Assembly: GCF_004364585.1 (NCBI RefSeq)
Contig: NZ_SOAN01000001.1
Coordinates: 1-64,000 of the forward strand
Length of the DNA: 64,000 bases
Origin: Nesterenkonia aurantiaca
Lineage (GTDB): Bacteria; Actinomycetota; Actinomycetes; Actinomycetales; Micrococcaceae
Reading direction: 5' to 3'
In this document: positions 17,901 to 28,731 of the stretch, piece after piece
Layout: each line of letters begins with the position of its first letter
How positions within the stretch are numbered: position 1 is the stretch's first letter
Position numbers and translations under genes: made by a program
The notes under the pieces: generated by a model
Told to the model about the DNA's origin: nothing
The model's input: only the letters and a program-made list of their open reading frames with translations
Database searches by the model: none

Positions 17901-19800
17901 GGAGCAGCCCGATGGTGGCGTCGGCGTCCACCGATTCGGGGTAGAACAGGCCCAGGTCGTAGAGGTGGAAGGTGGCTCCGTCGGGGCACTGCAGGGTGTA
18001 GGACCGCTCGTCGAGGACCTCGAGTCCGAAGTCGTCGATGACCGGCAGGGTGTCGGTGAGCGTCTTGGGCTCGGTGAGGTAGAGCTTCAGCCGCATGTCC
18101 GCCACGCCGTTGTCCCCGGTGCGGTAGAAGCTCATCCGGGGCACCGCCTGGCCCTGCGCGGCGGCCGCCTCCAGCGCCTCGAACTGGGCGGCGTCGGCGA
18201 GTGCGTCAGGGACCTCGTAGAGCACCCGGTAGTCATCCGGGAACGCCTCGCCCCAGCGGGCCGCGACGGCGCTGGCGTGGGAGGAGGAGTAGCGGTCCCC
18301 CGCCTCGGCTGCGATGCCTTCGGACCAGGAGCGCACCGCCCGGGTCAGGCGCTGTTCCAGCTCCTGCTGGGTGCCGGTCGGCTCGGCGGCGTCGTCGGCG
18401 AGCCGAAGCCGGAAGAACACCCGAGCCAGCACCGAGTCGGTGAGCCGGACGTTGAAGTCGATGGAATCCGCCGCGATGTAGTCCAGCAGCTCCTGTTCGA
18501 TGCGCCGGCGCACCGCGGTGTTGTAGCGGTCCCTGGGCAGGTAGACCAGGGCGGTCATGAACCGTCCGTAGTGGTCCCGGCGCAGGAACAGCTTGACCCG
18601 GCGTCGTTCCTGAAGCTGCATGATCTGCCAGGTGGCCTGCTCGATCTCGTCGATCTCCATCTGCAGCAGCTCGTTGCGCGGATAGGTCTCGAGGATCTGC
18701 ATCAGGTCGTTGCCGGAATGCGAGTCCGGGGCGAAGCCGGAGCGGCGCAGCAGCTGCTCGGCCCGGGAGCGCAGCAGCGGGATGTTCACGATCGACTCGC
18801 TGTAGGCTCGCTCGCTGAAGAGCCCGATAAATCGGCGCTCACCCTTGACGGTGCCGTCCGAGTGGAAGGTCTTGATCGCCACATAGTCCATGTAGGTGCG
18901 GCGGCGCACGGTGGAGCGCGAGTTGGCCTTGGTGATCACCAGGGCCCGGCGCTGCCCGGCGCGCTGCCGACCGGCCGCGGAGAGCTCGGTGGAGCGTCGG
19001 GTGATCGGCTTGCCGTTCTGGTCCGCCAGGATCCCCAGCCCGGTCCCGGTCAGCGGGTCGAGGTGGACGGATCCGTCGGGGTAGTCGGCGAGCTGGTACT
19101 CGCGGTAGCCCAGGAACAGGAAGTTCCCGGAACCCATCCACTGCAGCAGGTCGGCTGACTCCCGGGACTCGGGCAGGTCGCTGGCCTCGCGCAGCGTACT
19201 GCCGGCGGCCTTGACCTGGGCGATCATCCGGTCCTGGTCCCGGTGGCTGGCCTTGACGTCGAGCAGGATCTTGTGGAGTCCCGCGACCAGGGTCTGTGCG
19301 TCCTGCTCCGGGATCACCCGGTCCAGCTCGATGGTGATCCAGGATTCGATCTTGACCAGGTGCTGCTCGTCGAAGACGGCGGCGAGGTTGGGCAGCGTCT
19401 GGGTGTCCCCCGAGGAGACGCCGCGGTGCTCCGAGGGCAGGGACTTCACCGAGACCAGATGGCCGGTGTCGGTGCTGCGGCTGCTCAGCAGGATCGGGTG
19501 CACCACCAGGGAGATGCCGTGGCCATGGCGGGTCACCTCGGCGGTGACCGAGTCCACCAGGTACGGCATGTCATCGGTGACGACCTGGACCAGGCTCTGA
19601 GCCCCGACCTGGACCACCTGGATCACCGGGGAGGAGTCGGTCCGGGTCTCGGCGAGGTGCAGGTGCTCGCGCACCCGCTGCTGCTGGCGGTCTGCGCTGA
19701 CCTGGTGGCGATCCTCGCTGGCGATATGGGCGAAATACGCATCGGTCAATGTCTCAAGATCGGCGTCGTTGCTGGTCCAAAGAATTGTCTCGGCGGGCAT
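14968..19800 (-). CDS. gdh: NAD-specific glutamate dehydrogenase, large (about 180 kDa) type
   Basis: This 1610-residue enzyme converts glutamate to 2-oxoglutarate and ammonia with NAD+, the catabolic direction, in the cytosol. The length fits the Bac_GDH family (about 1600). The N-terminal half holds ACT-like regulatory segments. The catalytic core near the middle includes [47 protein letters not shown] and the Rossmann part [17 protein letters not shown]. The ATG at 19800 (MPAETILW) is preferred over a GTG four codons upstream. The gene is monocistronic, between pdtaS and a ParA-like gene with all three on the minus strand. In mycobacteria this enzyme is linked to the GarA switch; garA is not in the window. 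Confidence 0.96.
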   Translation of the reverse strand: [1610 protein letters not shown]

Positions 19801-19890
19801 GTGTGCTCTCACTCTTTCTGCAGGTTCTTCAGCACGCGTGGTCCTCGACCCCGGAGGGTCGGAGGCGGCGCGTTGCCTGTGCCGCTCAGC

Positions 19891-21324
19891 CTACCTTCTG
19901 CCCCGTGCGCGCAGGCCGCGGCGGCGCACCGAGAGATCGACGCCGGCCAGCCGGGCGATGCTGCGCCGCAGCGCGGAGTTCGGGGCGGCCTCGGCCAGGA
20001 CCTGCCCGGCCAGCAGCCCGGCGTCGCAGCCGACCGGATCCCAGGGCAGGAATGCCTGGATCTGGGCGGAGGGGCCGAGCCGGAGCCAGGTCTGGCTGAG
20101 CTGATCCCGCGGCGAGCGCCCGATCACCTCGCTGCGCACCTTGTTGATGATCACCTCCGGCGCTGCCAGTGGCGCGTCTTCGAGGGCGAGCTCCAGGGCC
20201 TCCACCGCCTTGACCAGTCGCGGAAAGCTCACCGGATCGGCGGCTCCGACGACGAGGAGCCGATCAGCCGCTCGAAGACAGGTCAGCGTGGCGGCGTTGC
20301 GCTGCGGCGCAGCGGTGTCGAAGCTGAGCTCCTCGTCCTCCTCGACCGGGGCGGCGACGTCGATGATCACGTGGTCATAGTGGCTGCGGACCAGCTCCAG
20401 CACCGCGATGAGGCTGCGCTCCCGCAGCTCCGGCCAGCGCTGCGCCCGCGGCAGCCCGGAGAGCAGTCCCAGCCGGGCACCGCTGATCTGTACGGAGAGG
20501 GTTGCGGCGTCAAGCGCGGCCGTGTCCAGCCGGCCCAGGTCAGCGGCGCGGCAGACCCTCGCCAGCCCGGCGGTCTCCTCCATGAGTCCCAGCTGCGCCA
20601 CCAGCGAGGCGGCGAAGGTGTCGGCGTCGATCAGCAGCACCGAGGCGCCCTGCAGCACCAGCTCGGCGGCGAGGTTGACCGCCACCGTGCTGCGACCGGG
20701 ACTGCCCGGCGCACCCCAGACCACGGTGATTCCGGGCGCCGCGCCGGGCAACGTGCGCCGCGCCGCGCCGCCGGGCTCCGGCGGGACGTCCGGGGTGGCA
20801 GAGGCCTCCGGGGTGGCTGAGCTGTCCTCGGCTGTGAAGGCGGCCGGCGCAGGAGCCCCGGCTGGCTCCGAGGCGCCGTTGGTCAGCTGGTCCGCGCCAC
20901 GGGTCCGCTCGGCTGCCGCAGCGGGGAACCCGTAGGTCGAGCCCCATGTGGCCTCGGGCAAGCCTGTGCCGGTCTCATGGATCGGCTCGCGGCCCTGCAG
21001 CGCCCGCGCCAGCGCCGAGGGACTGACCTCGTCGCTGAAGGTGCGCGCTCCGAGCCGCTGCAACCGGCTGCGCTCCTCCACGATGTGTGAGAGCACGACG
21101 ACCTGCCTGCCACCGGCCTGGAGCTCGCCGAGCACCGTAGCCGTGAGCTGCTGGGTCTCGCCGATGATCAGCGCGGCGTCGGCCCGCCCGGCGCGGCACA
21201 CCGCGATCAGCTCGGGAAGGTCGGCGCAGCGGCGTTCGATCGTGACGGGCCCCTGGAGACCCTCGACGGCTGCGATGTGGTCCACACTCAGCCGACCCAT
21301 GGTCACCACCGCCCACCGGCCCAT
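19891..21324 (-). CDS. ParA/CpaE-like P-loop ATPase with Arg in the Walker A signature
   Basis: This 477-residue protein has an N-terminal receiver-like region (about 1-110), a Pro/Ala-rich linker (125-195) and a MinD/ParA-type ATPase domain (200-475). The Walker A stretch WGAPGSPGRSTVAVNLA (203-219) has Arg where MinD proteins have the second Lys, and the signature Lys at its start is absent. Walker B is likely HVIIDVAAP. It starts exactly at the end of the SAF-domain gene, so the two form an operon. CpaE and CpaB/SAF proteins act together in Flp-pilus assembly, but no TadA ATPase, pilin or TadB/C is present. A different membrane role is therefore likely. Whether ATP is hydrolysed is uncertain. 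Confidence 0.72.
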   Translation of the reverse strand: MGRWAVVTMGRLSVDHIAAVEGLQGPVTIERRCADLPELIAVCRAGRADAALIIGETQQLTATVLGELQAGGRQVVVLSHIVEERSRLQRLGARTFSDEVSPSALARALQGREPIHETGTGLPEATWGSTYGFPAAAAERTRGADQLTNGASEPAGAPAPAAFTAEDSSATPEASATPDVPPEPGGAARRTLPGAAPGITVVWGAPGSPGRSTVAVNLAAELVLQGASVLLIDADTFAASLVAQLGLMEETAGLARVCRAADLGRLDTAALDAATLSVQISGARLGLLSGLPRAQRWPELRERSLIAVLELVRSHYDHVIIDVAAPVEEDEELSFDTAAPQRNAATLTCLRAADRLLVVGAADPVSFPRLVKAVEALELALEDAPLAAPEVIINKVRSEVIGRSPRDQLSQTWLRLGPSAQIQAFLPWDPVGCDAGLLAGQVLAEAAPNSALRRSIARLAGVDLSVRRRGLRARGRR

Positions 21325-22062
21325 CTAGGCCCCGTCCTCCGGCGCGGGTTCCGAGACGGAGCCGGCATCGGCTCCCGCCGGGACCACGGACAGGGCCGAG
21401 GCCGAGCTGGTGGCGCCCAGCAGCGCCGGCAGCTCCGCCGGGTCCACCAGCAGCTCCACGGTGACGCGATCCTGCGCCCCGAAGCTGCTGCTGGACTCGG
21501 TGATCACCGAGACCTGGGCGCCGGCGGCGATCTGTTCCACCTGGACCTCTTCCTGGGCTCCCAGCGGCCCGGCGTCGGCGGACCAGACATCGACCAGGCG
21601 TCCCGGTTCCACACCTCGGGCGAGGGTGTGCTCCACCTCGATGGTCAGCGCCTGTCGCCCCAGCGGGTCCTCCTCGGCCAGCGCGCGGCGCGGGATCAGC
21701 TCGCCCTCCTCCACCAGGGCGATGAATGCCGTGTCCTCGGGCAGCGCCTCGGTGACCAGGAGGTAGGCCCCGGAGAGCTCGTCGATCTGCACCTGGACCA
21801 CTCGCAGGTCCTCGGTGCTGAGCCGGTCCCCCACGGTGAGCAGCCGGTCGGCCGCGTAGACCTGGGTGGTCTGGTTCTGGGCGGTGAGCAGGGCGATCAC
21901 CCCGGAGACCGAGAGCGCGACGATGAGCACGCCGGCCAACAGCCGGGGATCTCGCCAGCTCGGCCGGCGCAGCCGCTGCGCGGCGGGTCCGGATCTGGGG
22001 GCTTCGGGGGTCCTTGGACGCGGCCCGGAGTCTGCGCTCGGCGGCGAATACGACTCAGGCAT
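21325..22062 (-). CDS. SAF-domain membrane protein (CpaB/RcpC-like)
   Basis: This 245-residue protein has a polar N-terminus of 40 residues, one membrane helix (LLAGVLIVALSVSGVIALL, 41-59) and an extracytoplasmic SAF domain (about 65-130; RLLTVGDRLSTEDLRVVQVQ). The C-terminal beta-rich region is like CpaB/FlgA proteins, which bind wall or chaperone pilus parts. The ATG at 22062 is preferred because it begins the natural polar leader; longer frames read through the intergenic promoter. Its stop codon abuts the start of the ParA-like ATPase. Together they look like a stripped-down CpaB-CpaE pair, conserved as such in Micrococcaceae to my knowledge; the function is unknown. Confidence 0.72.
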   Translation of the reverse strand: MPESYSPPSADSGPRPRTPEAPRSGPAAQRLRRPSWRDPRLLAGVLIVALSVSGVIALLTAQNQTTQVYAADRLLTVGDRLSTEDLRVVQVQIDELSGAYLLVTEALPEDTAFIALVEEGELIPRRALAEEDPLGRQALTIEVEHTLARGVEPGRLVDVWSADAGPLGAQEEVQVEQIAAGAQVSVITESSSSFGAQDRVTVELLVDPAELPALLGATSSASALSVVPAGADAGSVSEPAPEDGA

Positions 22063-22267
22063 GATCTCTCCCTGGCTGAGGGCCCGCCAGCGCGGGCGCA
22101 CAGGCCTCAGCGTAGGTACAGCCTCCCAAGAAGACAACGGGTGGAGCAGAAGCTGTGCAGAAGGGTTTCTGCCTCTGCCGTGTGGGAGAACTCGGAATCC
22201 GCCCTTGGAACGTGGGAGAATCGTGTGAAACGACATCAAACGTCACGCTGAATCATGGAGGCTCACG

Positions 22268-22525
22268 ATGCGACGGTTCTTGACCCTGCCCGACGTGGCG
22301 GAGGCGCTGAACATCTCCCTGTCGCAGACCCGGGCGCTGATCAAGACCGGGGATGTGGAGGGGATCCAGATCGGGGGTCGCGGACAGTGGCGCGTTGAGG
22401 AGTCGAAGCTCGATGAGTACATCGAGCGCCAGTACGCCGCGCAGCGGGCCTCACGAGCGACAGCAGCCCCGGCCGCTCAGCCCGCGTCACCGGCCCAGGA
22501 TGAGGCAGGGTCAGCACGATCCTGA
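22268..22525 (+). CDS. Small helix-turn-helix (excisionase-like) DNA-binding protein
   Basis: This 85-residue protein has the MerR/excisionase winged-helix signature FLTLPDVAEALNISLSQTRALIKTGDVEGIQIGGRGQWRV (4-43) and an Ala/Ser-rich tail. GGAGG lies at a good distance before the ATG. It diverges from the SAF/ATPase pair across 205 bases. In that region GTGGGAGAA occurs twice, at 22182 and 22212, 30 bases apart, a possible binding site for this regulator. There is no integrase or phage gene nearby, so it is more likely a chromosomal regulator of the neighbours than an excisionase. The function is inferred from the fold only. Confidence 0.82.
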   Translation: MRRFLTLPDVAEALNISLSQTRALIKTGDVEGIQIGGRGQWRVEESKLDEYIERQYAAQRASRATAAPAAQPASPAQDEAGSARS

Positions 22526-22544
22526 GTCGGCACGGAGCCTGCGG

Positions 22545-23111
22545 CTAGTCGAGGTCGACCCGCTCGCTGCGGAACCAGGCCACTGCGTGCAGCGGGATGA
22601 CCCGGGATGACCGCTCTCCCCCACCCCGTCGCAGCCGCTCATCCTGCGATGCCGGGGTGATCTCGACGAAGTCCCGCCCAGCCATGGCGATGAGGCCTGA
22701 ACCCAAGACTCCCTCTGCTCCGAAGGCGCTGACCGGTGCCCGGTCCCTCGCCAGCCTCCGCAGCGGAGCCGTGATGCCGAGTCGCCGTCGCGTGGCACTG
22801 GGTTCTCTGCGCGCCGCCGCGCGTTCCATGCCGTCCACGGCAAGGATCCCGCCCAGCGGCACCAGGACGCTGTGCGCAGCTGCCGTGCCAGCCAGCCAGT
22901 CGGCACCCACGGCCATGATTCGCACCTGTAGGCGCTGACCACCCACGACCTGCAGGACCAGTGGCCGGTCCTGGTGCGCACGCAGGCGTTCGGCGAACTC
23001 CAGCCTGGAAGATTCCAGTCGGGACGCGTCTGCCAGCGCGGCGTCGAACTCGGCGGTCTGTGCGGCCTCCAGCTGAGCCTCGAGGTCCGCGAACAGTGCA
23101 TCCCAACGCAT
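22545..23111 (-). CDS. Conserved actinobacterial protein of unknown function
   Basis: This is a 188-residue soluble protein. Its N-terminal 45 residues are an amphipathic helix rich in Ala/Glu/Arg (FADLEAQLEAAQTAEF). Beta-rich segments follow (PLVLQVVGGQRLQVRIMAVG; HSVLVPLGGILAVDGM), then a basic C-terminal half ending in HAVAWFRSERVDLD. It has no membrane helix or catalytic motif. The ATG at 23111 was chosen over 23213 because the upstream extension is Arg/Asp-rich noise. It lies convergent with the helix-turn-helix gene (19 bases apart) and divergent from the LysM gene. I recognise the style from actinobacterial genomes in this neighbourhood but not a named family. Confidence 0.65.
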   Translation of the reverse strand: MRWDALFADLEAQLEAAQTAEFDAALADASRLESSRLEFAERLRAHQDRPLVLQVVGGQRLQVRIMAVGADWLAGTAAAHSVLVPLGGILAVDGMERAAARREPSATRRRLGITAPLRRLARDRAPVSAFGAEGVLGSGLIAMAGRDFVEITPASQDERLRRGGGERSSRVIPLHAVAWFRSERVDLD

Positions 23112-23252
23112 ATCGGTCCCATCTCCGCGACCTGCTTCTCGGCCCGAGGCTACACGATCCGCCTCAGCTCTATCGCGGATCTGTCGATGCTGTGTACACT
23201 CTAAAAACACCAAACGTAAACAAACTTCACTACATTGGACCAGGTCGACATC

Positions 23253-24227
23253 ATGGGTAGTCGCAGCGCATCTCCAGGCTCGCCGGTTTCAGAAGACACC
23301 GGTGCCCGCCACCGGCTCGGGGACCTGCTGCTGAGCCTGGTCTTCATCGCCAGCGGCCCCGCCCTATGGGGTTTCGGAGCAACGATCCTTGACCAGCAGC
23401 CTGACCTCGGGACACGCCTCGGCCAGGTGCCGAACCAGCACGGCATCGATGCCGCGGAGACGCTGCTGGGCCTGCTCGCCGCGGCCTCGGGGCTCTTGAT
23501 CAGCGGCGGCGCGCTGATCGCGGTGCTGGCGATTCTCGCCCAACAGATCGCCCGCCGGTGCGGCGCCTGGCGGGTCGAGGGATTCCTCGCGCGGTTCAGC
23601 CCGGGATTCATGCGGCGCAGTGCGGCGCTGGCCCTGGGAGCCGGGCTCGCGCTGACCACGATGGCCGCGGGCTCCTGGCAGCATTCCCAGGCCAGCGAGC
23701 CGGTACAGAGTGCCACCACTCCCACCGAGATCCTCCCGCACCCGGGACCCCGGTCTGAGGACCCTGCAGCCCCTGCGCTCGAGCGGGCAGCGCACCAGGA
23801 TCGAGGCGGTGATGCCGACGGCGACAAGGACCTGGATCCGAACGGAGATACCGACGGCGACGCGGATGAGGTGCCGCACGACGTGCCGGACTCCGTCTTG
23901 TTCGACACCACCGAACCCGAGGCCGACCCGGGCACTCCAGGAAGCGCCGACCAGACCGACCCAGGACGCTCCACCCCCGGGGGCCCGGCGCCGCACCCGG
24001 ACCGGCTTGGCGGCCTTCCCACCCGCCCGGGTTCGGAGGCCGAACAGATCGTGGTCCGGCTCGGTGATTCGCTGTGGGACATTGCAGCAGAGCACCTGGG
24101 CCCCGACGCCACGGACTGGGAGATCGCGGCGAGCTGGCCCGAATGGTACGCCGAGAACCGAGACCGCATCGGCGCGGACCCCGGCCTCATCCTGCCTGGG
24201 ATGATCCTCAACGTTCCCGCCACCTAG
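23253..24227 (+). CDS. Membrane-anchored LysM-domain protein
   Basis: This protein of 324 residues has three hydrophobic segments in the first 150 (LGDLLLSLVFIASGPALWGF; ETLLGLLAAASGLLISGGALIAVLAIL; ALALGAGLALTTMAAG). A long acidic linker with GDADGDKDLDPNGDTDGDAD repeats follows, and a C-terminal LysM-type module (QIVVRLGDSLWDIAAEHLGP ... PGLILPGMILNVP) that binds peptidoglycan glycan. An ATG at 23253 was chosen; a TTG at 23235 in frame is an alternative. The Asp/Gly repeats resemble calcium-binding dockerin or thrombospondin-3 loops but are too irregular to assign. The next gene follows after 114 bases on the same strand, so they may be co-transcribed. Confidence 0.75.
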   Translation: MGSRSASPGSPVSEDTGARHRLGDLLLSLVFIASGPALWGFGATILDQQPDLGTRLGQVPNQHGIDAAETLLGLLAAASGLLISGGALIAVLAILAQQIARRCGAWRVEGFLARFSPGFMRRSAALALGAGLALTTMAAGSWQHSQASEPVQSATTPTEILPHPGPRSEDPAAPALERAAHQDRGGDADGDKDLDPNGDTDGDADEVPHDVPDSVLFDTTEPEADPGTPGSADQTDPGRSTPGGPAPHPDRLGGLPTRPGSEAEQIVVRLGDSLWDIAAEHLGPDATDWEIAASWPEWYAENRDRIGADPGLILPGMILNVPAT

Positions 24228-24341
24228 CCAGGCCGGCACCGGTGAAGAAACACCCCGAGATCCAGCATCCGAAGAACAGCAACCCCAGAATCAGCGACCC
24301 AGGCACCATCGCCCCGCACCAGCGAACCTTCGGGAGAGATC

Positions 24342-25070
24342 ATGTCAGTGAACCCAGCAGGTCAGCAGCCGCCGTCACAGCCGCGTGGCCGGAACGACGG
24401 TCGGGACGGCGCGCAGCACCGGGCTCGGGGTGACGCGCGTGAGGATCCGCTGGATTCGCTGCGTGCCTTCCTCGACGCGGATCCTCAGCTGCGCGGGCGC
24501 ACCACGGTCATCCCAGCGCCTGGCTCCTCGGGGCCAGGGCAGGGCTCCGCCGAGCGGGGAGGGTATCGACTGCAGCGCGAAGACGAGGTCCCAGCCCTGA
24601 TGCGGCGGCTTCGCGGGGAGCGCGGAACGGCTGCGGAGCGCGGAGCTCCGGGCGAGCCGCCCACCACGCTGGCCAGCTACCGCGAGGAGCGACGGCAGAT
24701 CTGCGCGATCTCTCGCATCGTGTGCCAGGTCACCACGGAGGTCCTGCAGGGCCTGCGCCCGGCCGCCCAGCTGCAGCGCTGGCTCGATCCGGAGGTGCAG
24801 CAGAAGGTGACCGAACGCGCCAGGCTCCTGACCGAGACCCGCCGTGCCTCGCCTGGAGCGGCGACCGGCACCGGGAATCGAGGCGCTGGAACCCATACCA
24901 TTCCCCGCCCCCAGCCGTTGACCTTCGGGCACCTGCGCGCCGAACGCCTCGTCTGTGGCGTGTGGGAGGTCTCGGTCGTATTCGGAGACGGCAAGCGGAT
25001 CCGGGCCTGCGCCCTGCGGATCGAAGCCCACCGACGGCGCTGGCGCGTGGTCGCGATGGAGCTTGGCTGA
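24342..25070 (+). CDS. Rv3235/DUF6459-like protein
   Basis: This 242-residue soluble protein has a disordered N-terminal half (residues 1-100, many Arg/Gly/Gln). Its C-terminal domain begins with an amphipathic helix (ICAISRIVCQVTTEVLQGLRPAAQLQRWL). That is followed by beta strands ending FGDGKRIRACALRIEAHRRRWRVVAMELG. The Leu-Arg-Pro-Ala-x-Gln-Leu-x-x-Trp segment and the terminal W-R-x-x-x-x-E pattern are those of the actinobacterial Rv3235 family, usually found next to secA as here (convergent, nine bases apart). The role is unknown. The start at 24342 (MSVNPAG) has GGGAGAG upstream. Confidence 0.72.
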   Translation: MSVNPAGQQPPSQPRGRNDGRDGAQHRARGDAREDPLDSLRAFLDADPQLRGRTTVIPAPGSSGPGQGSAERGGYRLQREDEVPALMRRLRGERGTAAERGAPGEPPTTLASYREERRQICAISRIVCQVTTEVLQGLRPAAQLQRWLDPEVQQKVTERARLLTETRRASPGAATGTGNRGAGTHTIPRPQPLTFGHLRAERLVCGVWEVSVVFGDGKRIRACALRIEAHRRRWRVVAMELG

Positions 25071-25079
25071 ACCCCCGGC

Positions 25080-27692
<2,613 letters not shown>

Positions 27693-27818
27693 AGCCAGTT
27701 CTCCATCGGTGTCTACTGGTTCGGCGGAGACTCACGATAGGCATGAATCACCATCAATCATTCTACGCGCTCCCTCCCGGAGCCCCCGAACACCTGCGCG
27801 CAACCGCTTCCCCACAGC

Positions 27819-27889
27819 GTTGAGGGGCGGATTCTCCGAGCTTCTAAGCCCGTTTGGGCATGAAGTGCCCGGAGAATCCGCCCCTCAAC
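27819..27889. repeat. Long perfect palindrome between hpf and secA
   Basis: Two 20-base arms, GTTGAGGGGCGGATTCTCCG at 27819-27838 and its exact complement at 27870-27889, enclose 31 bases that contain a second small hairpin (GCCC-GTTT-GGGC). Both flanking genes are on the minus strand, so the element lies just past the hpf stop (27916) and upstream of secA. There is no T-run, so a classical Rho-independent terminator is unlikely. A repetitive extragenic palindrome, MITE-like remnant or folded 3' end of hpf mRNA fits better. Confidence 0.75.
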
Positions 27890-27915
27890 ATGGGGGTTGG
27901 GGTGTGGGGTGGAGG

Positions 27916-28605
27916 TCAGGAGGCCTGGTAGGCCAGTTCCTCGACCACCGGCTCATGCTGATCGCTGCTGTTCTGATCCAGCGAGATCACGCCGTAGGTC
28001 CAGCCGCGGCGGCGGTAGACCGCTGATGGCTGACCCGTCGCGGCATCCACGAAGAGGTAGAAGTCGTGGCCGACCAGCTCCATCGCATCCACTGCCGCGT
28101 CGACGCTGACCGGCTTGGCCGGGAAGACCTTGCGTCGGATCTTGATGCTGGACTCCGCCTCATCCTCGGTGGGCGGCACATCGTCGGCCGCCTCAGCATC
28201 GAGGACCTGCTCATAGAGCGGACGGTCGGTGGCGACCGGCGGGATGCTGGCCATCGCGGCGGCCACATCGGCGGCTCCGTTGTGCGAGGCGTGGGCGCGG
28301 GACTTCTTCTTGTCCAGGGTGCGCCTGAGTCGCTCGGTGAGCTTGTTCAGGGCGATCTCGAAGGCGGCGAACTTGTCCCCGGCCTGCGCTTCGGAACGAA
28401 TGACCTTGCCACGGCCGATGACGGTCAGCTCGACGGTCATGCTGGTATCGGCTCGGCGGTGGGAATTCTCGCTGGAGACCTTGATCTCCAGGCGATGCCC
28501 CTTGTCGGTGAGCTGCTCGATCTTCTCGAGCTTCCCTTCGACGTGCTCCTTGAAGGCGGAGGGGATCGCGATGTTTCGGCCAGTGAAGTTGACCTGCAGA
28601 GTCAT
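27916..28605 (-). CDS. hpf: Long-form ribosome hibernation promoting factor
   Basis: This 229-residue HPF inactivates and stores ribosomes, forming 100S dimers or stabilising 70S in stress. The N-terminal S30AE domain (1-105: MTLQVNFTGRNIAIPSAFKEHV ... ALNKLTERLRR) sits in the mRNA channel. The C-terminal dimerisation domain (about 165-225) has KPVSVDAAVDAMELVGHDFYLFVDAATGQPSAVYRRRGWTYGVI. The ATG at 28605 has GAGGAGGAC upstream; an earlier ATG is ten codons away. Its position between secA and comF is the actinobacterial order. A GGGTAA element in the upstream 126 bases could be a stress-sigma -10, but no convincing -35 goes with it. Confidence 0.96.
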   Translation of the reverse strand: MTLQVNFTGRNIAIPSAFKEHVEGKLEKIEQLTDKGHRLEIKVSSENSHRRADTSMTVELTVIGRGKVIRSEAQAGDKFAAFEIALNKLTERLRRTLDKKKSRAHASHNGAADVAAAMASIPPVATDRPLYEQVLDAEAADDVPPTEDEAESSIKIRRKVFPAKPVSVDAAVDAMELVGHDFYLFVDAATGQPSAVYRRRGWTYGVISLDQNSSDQHEPVVEELAYQAS

Positions 28606-28731
28606 TCTGTCCTCCTCGTATCCAATATCAGGCACAGCGGGGAGGGGAACGATCTCCCTTCGCCGCTGCGATGGGACTGTAAGAAGTTACCCATACCTCA
28701 CACTAATCCCCCGAGCGACCCACGTCACCAT

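Noticed and set aside
14992-19158. Open frame of 1388 codons on the plus strand opposite the glutamate dehydrogenase
   Set aside because: It is rich in Gly/Val/Asp/His in the manner of a reverse-frame artefact of high-GC DNA, has no domain, and the minus strand has the recognisable enzyme.
22268-22525. Phage excisionase
   Set aside because: The fold fits, but no integrase, attachment site or phage gene is near; a chromosomal regulator is more likely.
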